DNA of 8,677 nt, taken from Pseudomonadota bacterium (lineage in GTDB: Bacteria; Pseudomonadota; Alphaproteobacteria; Sphingomonadales; Sphingomonadaceae). Position 1 is the stretch's first letter. The number at the start of each line of letters is the position of its first letter. The stretch covers positions 1 through 8,677 of the forward strand of contig JAEWIL010000133.1 of assembly GCA_023387085.1 (NCBI GenBank), in the 5' to 3' direction. Position numbers and translations under genes: made by a program. The notes below the pieces were generated by a model, which did not search any database, was not told where the DNA came from, and was given only the letters and a program-made list of their open reading frames with translations. This document shows positions 1-6,385 of this stretch, piece after piece.

Positions 1-1188
1 GACCGGTACATCGCGCGATTGATCCTCGTTCCGCTCGTCGCCAATCTGACGATCGCCTTCGCCATTCTGATCATCGACAAGATGCGGCGATTGTTCGATT
101 TCGTCGCGACCGAGGGTGGTCCGGTGCGCGTGGTGTGGCGCATGCTCGCGAATCTGATTCCCGAATATCTCTCGCTCGGCATCCCGATCGGGCTGATGCT
201 CGGCATCCTCCTCGCCTTCCGCCGCCTTGCGACGTCGAGCGAGCTCGACGTGCTGCGGGGCGTCGGCATGAGCTTTGGCCGCCTGCTTCGCGTCCCCTAT
301 GCGTTCGCCTTCGCGCTTGCGCTGCTCAACCTCGCGATCGTCGGTTTCGTGCAGCCCTATGCGCGTTATGCCTATGAAGGATTGCAGTTCGATCTCCGCT
401 CGGGCGCGCTCGGAGCGTCGATCAAGGTCGGCGAATTCACCAAATTGGGCGAACGCATGACGCTCAGGATCGAGGAAAGCTTCGACGACGGACGGTCGCT
501 CCGCGGCATCTTCGTGCGCGGCGTCAACAAGGACGGACAGACGGTGTCGGCCACCGCGTCGCGCGGGCAATTCATGGCGACCGACGATCCCGACACGATC
601 ATCCTGCGCCTGTCGCAGGGCGTGCTGATCCACGAATCGCCGAAATTCGCGGTGCCGCGCGTATTGACCTTCGACAACCACGACCTGCCGATCCCGCTGC
701 CGAAGATCGAGGCGTTCCGCCTGCGCGGCGGCGCCGACCGCGAATTGACGATTCCCGAGCTCATCGTCGCGGGGAAAAACCGGAACGAAACGCTCAAGAC
801 ACGACTCGAATCGCGCGCGAACTTCCATTTCCGCATCGTCGAGGTCGCATCGATGTTCCTGATTCCGCTGATCGCGGTCGCGCTGGCGATTCCGCCCAAG
901 CGGTCGACCTCGGCGCTCGGCGTCTTCCTGTCGATCGTGCTGCTGGTCACGCAGCACAAGATAAACCAATATGCCGAGGATCTGGGCGCGCGCGGAACCG
1001 TCGATCCGATCATCGCGCTGTGGGTGCCCTTCCTGCTGTTCGCGGCGCTCGCGGTCTGGATGTACTATACACTCGCGCATGTGCCGGGCGGCCAGCCGAT
1101 CGGAGCGCTCGAACGCGTCGCCTCGAAGGTCGGGCAGCGCATCCGCGGCCTGATCCGGATCTTCCGCCGCGAGCCGCGGACGAGCTGA
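1..1188 (+). CDS. lptF: LPS export ABC transporter permease LptF (5' partial)
   Basis: This is an inner-membrane subunit of the LptB2FG ABC transporter, which extracts lipopolysaccharide from the inner membrane and passes it to the LptC/LptA bridge. The frame is open from the first base (DRYIARLILVPL), which matches the N-terminus of LptF proteins, so the true start lies a few codons upstream of the window. The TTG at 19 is an internal codon. In the 395 visible residues there are three hydrophobic segments near the N-terminus (about 7-27, 54-73 and 95-118). A soluble stretch of about 150 residues follows, expected to be the periplasmic beta-jellyroll, and then three C-terminal membrane segments. 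The stretch SSELDVLRGVGMS after the second segment fits the cytoplasmic coupling helix that contacts LptB. The family (YjgP/YjgQ) is clear. The F rather than G assignment rests on gene order and the DRYIAR start. The stop codon overlaps the ribosome binding site of lptG. Confidence 0.93.
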   Translation, partial: DRYIARLILVPLVANLTIAFAILIIDKMRRLFDFVATEGGPVRVVWRMLANLIPEYLSLGIPIGLMLGILLAFRRLATSSELDVLRGVGMSFGRLLRVPYAFAFALALLNLAIVGFVQPYARYAYEGLQFDLRSGALGASIKVGEFTKLGERMTLRIEESFDDGRSLRGIFVRGVNKDGQTVSATASRGQFMATDDPDTIILRLSQGVLIHESPKFAVPRVLTFDNHDLPIPLPKIEAFRLRGGADRELTIPELIVAGKNRNETLKTRLESRANFHFRIVEVASMFLIPLIAVALAIPPKRSTSALGVFLSIVLLVTQHKINQYAEDLGARGTVDPIIALWVPFLLFAALAVWMYYTLAHVPGGQPIGALERVASKVGQRIRGLIRIFRREPRTS

Positions 1189-1201
1189 GGGTCGAACCGC
1201 C

Positions 1202-2299
1202 ATGCAGACCCTTCAATTCTTCCCGTCGCGCACGATGGCGGTCTATGTGGGCCGGACCTTTCTGGTCCGCACGATCGCGATCCTGTTCGCGCTGGTGCTG
1301 GTTCTCCAGACTCTCGACCTGCTCGGCGAGAGCGGCAAGATTCTCGCCGTCGCGGGAAACAGCGACAATGACGTCTGGCGCTACGTCGGCATGCGGATGC
1401 CGCAGATCATCGAAACCTTCCTGCCCTTTTCGGTACTGCTCGCGACGATCCTGACGCTCGCGACGCTGAACCAGAACAGCGAGGTGATCGCGATGAAGGC
1501 GGCGGGCATGTCGGCGCATCAGGTGCTCGCACCGCTGTTTCTTGCCGCCTTGCTCGTCTCGGGGGTCAGCTTCGCCTTCAACGAACGGATCGTCACGCGA
1601 TCGACCGCGGCGCTCAACGCGTGGCAAAAGGTCGAATATGCCAAGGTGCCGAAAGACAGCGGGGTACGCGCCAATATCTGGGTGCGCGCGGGCGACGACC
1701 TGATCAACGCGGGTTCGGTCGAAACCGGCGGTTCGGCGGTCATGCTCCGCGATATCACCATCTATGAGCGGACGGGCGGCGTGCTGTCGTCTATGCTCAA
1801 GGCCGACAGCGCGAAGCAGGTCGCGGGCGGCTGGGAGTTGACGAACGCGCGGCGCTTCCTCCGCCGGTCGGGCACGCTCGAACCGCTCGGCACGGTGACC
1901 GCGATGAAAAATGTGCGCGCCGACCAGTTCACGCTCGCGCAGGTCGACGGCGACGAGCTGCCCTTCGACCGGCTACAGACCGCGATCGGCGAGCTCGAAG
2001 CGGCGGGACGCCCCGTGGACTCGCTGAAGGGTGTGCTGTGGCACAAGATTTCGGGACCGCTGTCGTCGATCCTGATGCCGCTGCTCGGCGCGATCGCCGC
2101 CTTCGGCCTCGCGCGCTCGGGCAAGCTGTTCGTGCGCGCGATCATCGGCATGGTGCTGGGCTTCGCCTATTTCGTCGCCGACAATTTCGCGCTCGCGATG
2201 GGCGACCTCGGTGCCTACACGCCCTTCCTCGCCGCATGGGGCCCCTTCATCCTCTTCGCGCTGATCGGCGAGATGATTTTGATCCGCACCGAGGAATAG
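1202..2299 (+). CDS. lptG: LPS export ABC transporter permease LptG
   Basis: This is the second permease subunit of LptB2FG, 365 residues long, as usual for the family. The ATG at 1202 is preceded by a GAGGG Shine-Dalgarno sequence (1187-1191) that overlaps the lptF stop, so the pair is probably translationally linked; the gap between them is 13 nt. Membrane segments are visible at roughly 17-38, 73-90, 106-126, 284-303, 308-332 and 341-361. The 130-280 region between TM3 and TM4 is the expected periplasmic jellyroll. Residues 92-104 (NSEVIAMKAAGMS) match the coupling helix that docks on LptB. In many alphaproteobacteria lptD and surA follow; here a non-coding stretch with a small ORF and a repeat follows instead. 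I see no strong terminator after the stop, only a weak inverted pair of GACGTC sites at 2307-2312 and 2331-2336 with no T run. Confidence 0.95.
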   Translation: MQTLQFFPSRTMAVYVGRTFLVRTIAILFALVLVLQTLDLLGESGKILAVAGNSDNDVWRYVGMRMPQIIETFLPFSVLLATILTLATLNQNSEVIAMKAAGMSAHQVLAPLFLAALLVSGVSFAFNERIVTRSTAALNAWQKVEYAKVPKDSGVRANIWVRAGDDLINAGSVETGGSAVMLRDITIYERTGGVLSSMLKADSAKQVAGGWELTNARRFLRRSGTLEPLGTVTAMKNVRADQFTLAQVDGDELPFDRLQTAIGELEAAGRPVDSLKGVLWHKISGPLSSILMPLLGAIAAFGLARSGKLFVRAIIGMVLGFAYFVADNFALAMGDLGAYTPFLAAWGPFILFALIGEMILIRTEE

Positions 2300-2360
2300 G
2301 ACGGAGGACGTCGGCTTCCGATCGATTGCGGACGTCGCGTCGCAGCGGCATAAAGCGTTG

Positions 2361-2513
2361 ATGAAACCAAGCCTTCTGATCGCCTTTGTCGTACTAGCGG
2401 TCATTTCAGCATGGATGGGGTGGGCTCTCCGGGGACTCCTTGTCGTTGATGCATGTCTTGACGCGGGCGGCAGACGGCAGGCCAATGGGCAATATTGCCA
2501 AGGCGCTCGCTGA
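2361..2513 (+). CDS. putative 50-residue membrane-anchored small protein with a CLDAGG motif
   Basis: An ATG at 2361 opens a 50-codon frame ending in TGA at 2511-2513. Residues 4-29 form one hydrophobic segment (SLLIAFVVLAVISAWMGWAL and on), which would serve as an uncleaved anchor or signal peptide. A short polar tail follows with DACLDAGG (30-37) and a second cysteine at 46 (QYCQG). From memory, the pattern D-x-C-L-D-x-G-G then a Cys about 10-14 residues later recurs in tiny hypothetical proteins of sphingomonads and other proteobacteria; this recollection was not checked by search. The two cysteines could form a disulfide outside the membrane. Evidence against: no good Shine-Dalgarno sequence, low GC at third codon positions compared with the neighbours, and Arg-Arg where I would expect an aromatic after GG. 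It lies 61 nt after lptG on the same strand. It may be a real small gene or a decaying one. Function unknown. Confidence 0.45.
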   Translation: MKPSLLIAFVVLAVISAWMGWALRGLLVVDACLDAGGRRQANGQYCQGAR

Positions 2514-2555
2514 CGGGTGTCACGGGGCAGTATTCGACCGATTGCGGCCATCAAG

Positions 2556-2576
2556 CCCTCTCCCGTTGGGAGAGGG
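2556..2576. repeat. left terminal hairpin of the repeat element
   Basis: Perfect 9-bp stem (2556-2564 with 2568-2576) and a GTT loop. It is the exact reverse complement of the right terminal hairpin. There is no T run on either side, so it is not a standard intrinsic terminator by itself. Confidence 0.8.
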
Positions 2577-2667
2577 TTGGGTGAAGGGTTGCTGCGGTGC
2601 TTCGAAGATAGAGTTTCGATCCCCTCACCCGACTTCGGCTAGGTTGCTATGCAACCAAGCCTGCGTA

Positions 2668-2690
2668 TCCCTCTCCCAACGGGAGAGGGA
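2668..2690. repeat. right terminal hairpin of the repeat element
   Basis: Perfect 10-bp stem (2668-2677 with 2681-2690) and an AAC loop. It is the inverted copy of the left hairpin. It lies 45 nt beyond the desaturase stop codon, so it would fold in the 3' end of that transcript. No T run follows on the minus strand. Confidence 0.8.
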
Positions 2691-2735
2691 ACGTCCGCTA
2701 ACTACCCCAAAGCAGATTTTGCGTCTTCAGGAGCG

Positions 2736-3833
2736 CTAGGCCGCAGCTCCCTTCGCCGATCCTGCCACCAGGTTGATCACCAGCCCCGGCAGGCTGCGGT
2801 AATTCGCCTTGTGATATTGCGAATCCGTCGGCAGCGCGCCTTTCAGGCGGCGGTGCGCCTCGGCGAGTGCATGATAGGGAACCCCCGGCAGCAAATGGTG
2901 CAGCGCGTGATAGCGCAGGCCAACCGGCGCCCACAGCTCGGGCAGCAGGCCTGGCGGCGGGACATTGACGCTGTCGAGGAACTGTGCGGTCACGGTCAGC
3001 ACTTCGCCGTCATTTTCCCAGAGGTGCGCGACGAGGGTGCGGATCTGGTTGAGCACCAGCGTCGCCGCGGCGATCGCGCCAAAGATGACGAGCGCGCGCA
3101 GCGGCACCCAGCCAAAGACGCCCGCGGCAACGAGCAAGGTCGACCATGCCCAGGCGCCGCCTTCCTGCCACGCCCACATGCGGCGGAACTCGCCCTCGGG
3201 CGATTTGCGGCGGAACATCGGGTTGATGATCATCCCCGAATAGCGCTCGCGGACGACGCGCCGCAGCGGCGGGATCAGAAACGACAGCGGGGTCAGAACC
3301 GCATAGCGAAAGACGAGCGCGAGCGGCGCGAAGGCCGCGGCGACGACGAACAGCGGCACCGTCCACGGCTTCATCAGCGCGAGCGGCAGATATTCGGGGT
3401 CCTCGACCGTGCCATATTTGGTGCGGTTGTGGTGCAGGCTGTGGATCCCCTCGTACATGAAGGAAGGGATCAGCAACGGGACGCCGATCAGGACGTTCCA
3501 CGCGAGCCGAAAGCCCGGTAGCGCATTCTTGCGGATATGCGTGAGCTCATGGATGAAGCTGCCCGCGCGGTAGAGCGCGACGACCGCGAAGAGCGCCGCG
3601 AGCAGCATCCACGCCGTCGAAGGCGCGAGGATCGCCGCGGCGATGCCCGCATAGCCGATGAGGGTCGAGGCGAGAAAATCGGTCCAATAGATACGCGCGC
3701 TGGGCGTTACGAGGTCGCGCGTCAGTTCCGACGCGGCGCGGATCATCGCCATATCGTCGGCAATCGCCGATTTCGGGACCGCCGCCACGGACGCAGCCGA
3801 GTGCCGGTCGACAAGGGTATTCATCGCAAACAT
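2736..3833 (-). CDS. membrane fatty acid desaturase family protein
   Basis: An integral-membrane di-iron desaturase (FA_desaturase family) that would insert a double bond into, or hydroxylate, an acyl chain using O2 and an outside electron donor. With the start at 3833 it has 365 residues. The three histidine boxes are present and well spaced: HELTH at 95-99, HSLHH at 131-135 and HALHH at 309-313. A further NQIRTLVAH stretch (262-270) may supply another metal ligand. Hydrophobic segments lie around 52-88, 112-125, 157-188 and 230-260. Two in-frame ATGs are possible, at 3833 and 3824. I prefer 3833 because GGTGAAGAAG lies just upstream of it, while 3824 has no binding site. The open frame continues upstream to 4493, but that part is antisense to the next gene and is not coding. 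The gene stands alone, with no ferredoxin or reductase beside it, so position and substrate specificity cannot be inferred. Confidence 0.92.
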   Translation of the reverse strand: MFAMNTLVDRHSAASVAAVPKSAIADDMAMIRAASELTRDLVTPSARIYWTDFLASTLIGYAGIAAAILAPSTAWMLLAALFAVVALYRAGSFIHELTHIRKNALPGFRLAWNVLIGVPLLIPSFMYEGIHSLHHNRTKYGTVEDPEYLPLALMKPWTVPLFVVAAAFAPLALVFRYAVLTPLSFLIPPLRRVVRERYSGMIINPMFRRKSPEGEFRRMWAWQEGGAWAWSTLLVAAGVFGWVPLRALVIFGAIAAATLVLNQIRTLVAHLWENDGEVLTVTAQFLDSVNVPPPGLLPELWAPVGLRYHALHHLLPGVPYHALAEAHRRLKGALPTDSQYHKANYRSLPGLVINLVAGSAKGAAA

Positions 3834-3950
3834 AGCCGCTTCTTCACCATGATTTCGTGGCAGCAAAATGGCCGAAAGCGGGTCGCCAGCGCCACAGCAA
3901 TGCCCTAATGCGTCGCCAAATATATAGGATCGCTTCCACAGGAAACCAGT
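3834..3950. promoter_or_regulatory. divergent promoter region between the desaturase and GNAT-like genes
   Basis: This 117-bp gap separates two genes transcribed away from each other, so it should hold both promoters. It is more AT-rich than its surroundings. A TATATA stretch at 3921-3926 could be a -10 box for the plus-strand gene, giving a leader of about 20 nt, but I find no convincing -35 at the right distance and none at all for the minus strand. AGGAAA at 3940-3945 is the ribosome binding site of the plus-strand gene. Confidence 0.4.
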
Positions 3951-5117
3951 ATGACCGCCCACAACGAAGGTCCGATTACGATCCATGCCGTCAGGGACAA
4001 GGCCGACAAACGCGAGTTCGTCGAACTGGCCTACCGGCTCAATCGCGGCGATCCCGCGTGGGTGCCGCCGCTGAAGGGCGACGTGTACGATCTGCTCACC
4101 CCCGGCAAAAATCCGTGGTTCGAGCACGGCAAGGCCCAATATTTTCTCGCGCGCCGAAACGGACGAACGGCCGGGCGCATCTCGGCGCACATCGACTTTC
4201 TCGCACTCGAACAGCCCGCGTCGCAGGGCATGGGGCCGGGCACCGGCAATTGGGGCTTGCTCGAGGCCGAGGACGCCGACACCGCGCACGCGCTGATCGT
4301 CGCGGCCGAGGACTGGCTTCGCCAACAGGGCATGAACCGCGTTCTCGCCCCGCTGTCGATCTCGGTCTGGGACGAACCCGGCCTGCTGGTCGAGGGGTTC
4401 GAGCGCCCGCCGACAATCATGCTCGGCCACAACAGCCCGCTTTATCAGGGATGGATCGAGCGCGAGGGCTATCATCCGGTCAAGAAGCTCCACAATTATT
4501 CGGTGGAGATCGTCGACGGCTTTCCACCGATCGTGAACCGCATCGTCGCGGCGGGCGAAAAGAATGCCCGTATCCGCATCCGGCGCGTCGACAAGTCGAA
4601 GTTCGACGCCGAGGCGGCGCTGATCATGGGCATATTGAACGACGCCTGGTCGGACAATTGGGGCTTCGTCCCGCTCACCGACAGCGAGATCGCCTATGTC
4701 GGAAAAAAGCTGAAGGACATCGTCTACGAGGATTTGATCCGCGTTGCCGAAGTCGACGGCGAGGCGGTTGCCTTCATGATCGTGCTGCCGGACATCAACG
4801 AGCGGCTGATCGACATGGAGGGATCGCTCTTCCCGTTCAACTGGGCAAGACTGCTCTGGTGGCTGAGGAAGCCGCGCAGCAAGCGGCTGCGCGTGCCCCT
4901 GATGGGTGTCGTCAAGAAATTGCAGAACAGCCGGATGGCGAGCACCCTCGCCTTCATGATGATCGAATATATCCGCCGCGACGGCGTCGCCATCTATGGT
5001 GCCGAGGAAGGTGACATCGGCTGGGTCCTCGACGACAATCAGGGCATGAACGCGGTCGCGGAAGCGATCAACGCGACGGTCAACCGGACGTACCAGCTCT
5101 ACGACAAAAAGCTCTGA
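3951..5117 (+). CDS. GNAT-fold-like protein, YghO-type family
   Basis: A 388-residue protein of a family widely annotated as N-acetyltransferase or YghO-like; no substrate is known to me. The N-terminal region has the family pattern: FVELAYRLNRGDPAWVPPL (23-41), KNPWFEHG (53-60), FLARRNGRTAGRISAHID (65-82). The middle has a conserved block, LSISVWDEPGLLVEGFERPP (135-154). The C-terminal part (about 205-388) resembles a GNAT core: DAWSDNWGFVPLTDSE (231-246), AEVDGEAVAFMIVLPDINE (266-284), and GWVLDDNQGMN (357-367). The usual acetyl-CoA loop Q/R-x-x-G-x-G/A would fall at Q325-N-S-R-M-A330, where Arg replaces the key Gly. ATG at 3951 is supported by AGGAAA five nt upstream and by agreement with the family N-terminus. 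The gene is monocistronic, divergent from the desaturase and convergent with xth (24-nt gap). The family is sure, the enzymatic activity is not. Confidence 0.82.
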   Translation: MTAHNEGPITIHAVRDKADKREFVELAYRLNRGDPAWVPPLKGDVYDLLTPGKNPWFEHGKAQYFLARRNGRTAGRISAHIDFLALEQPASQGMGPGTGNWGLLEAEDADTAHALIVAAEDWLRQQGMNRVLAPLSISVWDEPGLLVEGFERPPTIMLGHNSPLYQGWIEREGYHPVKKLHNYSVEIVDGFPPIVNRIVAAGEKNARIRIRRVDKSKFDAEAALIMGILNDAWSDNWGFVPLTDSEIAYVGKKLKDIVYEDLIRVAEVDGEAVAFMIVLPDINERLIDMEGSLFPFNWARLLWWLRKPRSKRLRVPLMGVVKKLQNSRMASTLAFMMIEYIRRDGVAIYGAEEGDIGWVLDDNQGMNAVAEAINATVNRTYQLYDKKL

Positions 5118-5141
5118 CGGGGTTCAGGCGGTCCGCAAAAT

Positions 5142-5912
5142 CTATCTGAAGACGGCCCAGGTCGGCGCATGGTCGCTCGCCTTCTCGCGCCCGCGGTGGT
5201 CCTTGTCGACGCCCGCATCGACCAGCCGGTCGGCCATCGCCGGGCTCAGCAGCAGATGGTCGATGCGGAAACCATGGTCGCGCTGCCAGCCGCCCGCCTG
5301 ATAGTCCCAGAAGGTCCAGATGCCGCCCGCCGGATGGCGGCTGCGGATCGCGTCGGTCCAGCCGTCGCCCAGCAGCCGGAACCAGGCGTCGCGCGAATCG
5401 GGCTGCATCAGTGCATCATTCGCCATCGCGCGCGGGTCCCACACATCGTCGTCGTGCGGGATGACATTGTAATCGCCGGTTAGGATGGTCGGAATCTCGG
5501 ACGCCAGCAGTGCTTTCGCGCGCTCGCGCAGCCGCGCCATCCAGCGCAGCTTGTAATCGAATTTGGGTCCCGGCTGCGGATTGCCGTTGGGAAGATAGAT
5601 GCAGCCGACGCGCACACCGAATATATCGGCCTCGAGATAGCGCGACTGCTCGTCCTCGGCCTCGCCAGCGAGCCCGCGCTGGATTTCGACCGGCTCGGTG
5701 CCCTTCGCGAGAATGGCGACGCCGTTGAAGCCCTTTTGGCCGTGATAGAGAAAGCCATAGCCCGCCGCCTCGATCTCCTTGGTCGGCATCGTCTCGTCGC
5801 TCGACTTGAGTTCCTGCAGGCAGGCGACGTCGGGCTGCGTTTCCTCGAGCCATTCGACGAGGCGTGGCAGGCGGGCCTTGATCCCGTTGATATTGAAGGT
5901 CGCGACTTTCAT
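5142..5912 (-). CDS. xth: exodeoxyribonuclease III (AP endonuclease)
   Basis: An Mg2+-dependent 3'-5' exonuclease and apurinic/apyrimidinic endonuclease acting in base excision repair in the cytoplasm. The 256 residues span the whole exonuclease-endonuclease-phosphatase fold. Counterparts of the E. coli ExoIII active site are visible: Asn7 (FNINGI), Glu34 (LQELK), Tyr106 (IYLPNG), Asp147 and Asn149 (GDYNV), Asp218 (RIDHLL), and Asp247-His248 (SDHAP). The start at 5912 is chosen because MKVATFNINGI is the canonical family N-terminus and AGGAAGG lies directly upstream (complement of 5916-5922). The frame is open further upstream, but there it overlaps the end of erpA without family similarity. 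It lies 40 nt downstream of erpA on the same strand and is probably cotranscribed with it. Confidence 0.95.
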   Translation of the reverse strand: MKVATFNINGIKARLPRLVEWLEETQPDVACLQELKSSDETMPTKEIEAAGYGFLYHGQKGFNGVAILAKGTEPVEIQRGLAGEAEDEQSRYLEADIFGVRVGCIYLPNGNPQPGPKFDYKLRWMARLRERAKALLASEIPTILTGDYNVIPHDDDVWDPRAMANDALMQPDSRDAWFRLLGDGWTDAIRSRHPAGGIWTFWDYQAGGWQRDHGFRIDHLLLSPAMADRLVDAGVDKDHRGREKASDHAPTWAVFR

Positions 5913-5952
5913 GGTCCTTCCTATGGCAGGAAGCCCGTCGCTTAGAAAGGCG

Positions 5953-6294
5953 TCAGATCGAGAAGCTCGACCCGCAGCCGCAGCCCGAAGCCGCGTTGGG
6001 ATTTTCGACCTTGAACGACGATCCGCCGAGCGAATCGACAAAATCGACGACGCAGCCGCGGACCAGATCGATACTGACCGGATCGACCACCAGCTTCACG
6101 CCGTCGGTTTCGGCGACGATATCGTCGGCGTCGATGCTCTCGGCCAGTCCGAAGCGATAGGTGAAGCCCGAACAGCCGCCGCCATCGACCGCAAGGCGGA
6201 GCGCCGCCTCGGCTTCGCCCTTGCGATCCGCGATCCAGCGGACGCGCGCCGCAGCGGCGGAAGACAGGGTGATATCGGAAAGCTGCGTGGCCAT
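5953..6294 (-). CDS. erpA: A-type iron-sulfur cluster carrier, ErpA/IscA family
   Basis: A small cytoplasmic carrier (113 residues) that receives Fe-S clusters from the scaffold and delivers them to apoproteins. The three cluster-binding cysteines are in place: Cys41 in GGGCSG (38-43), and Cys105 and Cys107 in the C-terminal GCGCGSSFSI. The body (ITLSSAAAARVRWIADRKGE..., LRLAVDGGGCSGFTYRF, SIDLVRGCVVDFVDSLGGSSFKVENPNA) matches the HesB/IscA fold throughout. ATG at 6294 gives the usual length; a longer frame runs upstream but lacks family similarity and covers the terminator-like hairpin. ErpA is preferred over IscA because no isc or suf genes are adjacent, but the two cannot be firmly separated from sequence alone. 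xth follows after 40 nt. Confidence 0.9.
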   Translation of the reverse strand: MATQLSDITLSSAAAARVRWIADRKGEAEAALRLAVDGGGCSGFTYRFGLAESIDADDIVAETDGVKLVVDPVSIDLVRGCVVDFVDSLGGSSFKVENPNAASGCGCGSSFSI

Positions 6295-6325
6295 GCCCGC
6301 AAGATAGGATGCGCCGGCCCAAATG

Positions 6326-6361
6326 AAAAGGGCGCCCCGGCCATTTGCCGTGAAGCGCCCC
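6326..6361 (-). terminator. probable intrinsic terminator after the M23 peptidase gene
   Basis: Read on the minus strand, a GGGCGC/GCGCCC stem (complement of 6355-6360 and 6330-6335) encloses an inner CGGC/GCCG stem (6347-6350 with 6338-6341), followed at once by four T residues (complement of 6326-6329). It starts 25 nt after the peptidase stop and ends 31 nt before the erpA start, so it would partly insulate erpA-xth. The T run is short, so termination may be incomplete. Confidence 0.5.
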
Positions 6362-6385
6362 TCCTCTCCGACCCAGAGCAACTGC

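Larger units (their letters stand above)
2556..2690. repeat. multi-hairpin palindromic intergenic element with inverted ends (REP/MITE-like)
   Basis: A 135-bp block made almost entirely of stem-loops. Its two ends are exact reverse complements of each other over 21 nt (2556-2576 and 2669-2689), and each end is itself a perfect 9-bp hairpin: ccctctccc/gggagaggg around a 3-nt loop, GTT at the left and AAC at the right. Between them lie a bulged stem, 2579-2588 with 2622-2630 (GGGTGA-A-GGG pairing with CCC-TCACCC), and a tight hairpin at 2637-2661 (GGCT-A-GGTTGC, loop TAT, GCAACC-A-AGCC; one mismatch). It contains no credible gene. It sits between plus-strand lptG/small ORF and the convergent desaturase, where such elements often act as transcription barriers or mRNA 3' stabilisers. 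Similar ccctctccc...gggagaggg repeats are, as I recall, dispersed in several proteobacterial genomes. I see no clear target-site duplication and no GTAG-type tetranucleotide of classical REP sequences. Confidence 0.75.

Noticed and set aside
2307..2336. Inverted GACGTC pair after lptG as a terminator
   Set aside because: Only 6 bp, each half is self-palindromic, the loop is 18 nt and no T run follows.
2440..2739. Plus-strand frames across the repeat element (2440-2739 and 2649-3521)
   Set aside because: They read through palindromic repeat DNA and then antisense to the desaturase, and match nothing I recognise.
3834..4493. Open frame extending the desaturase upstream to a 585-residue protein
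   Set aside because: The extra 220 residues are antisense to the GNAT-like gene, have no family character, and the desaturase has its own well-placed start with a divergent promoter gap.
3857..5014. 385-residue plus-strand frame overlapping the GNAT-like gene in another frame
   Set aside because: Composition is Arg-rich and low in hydrophobics, with no motif; the overlapping frame carries clear family blocks.
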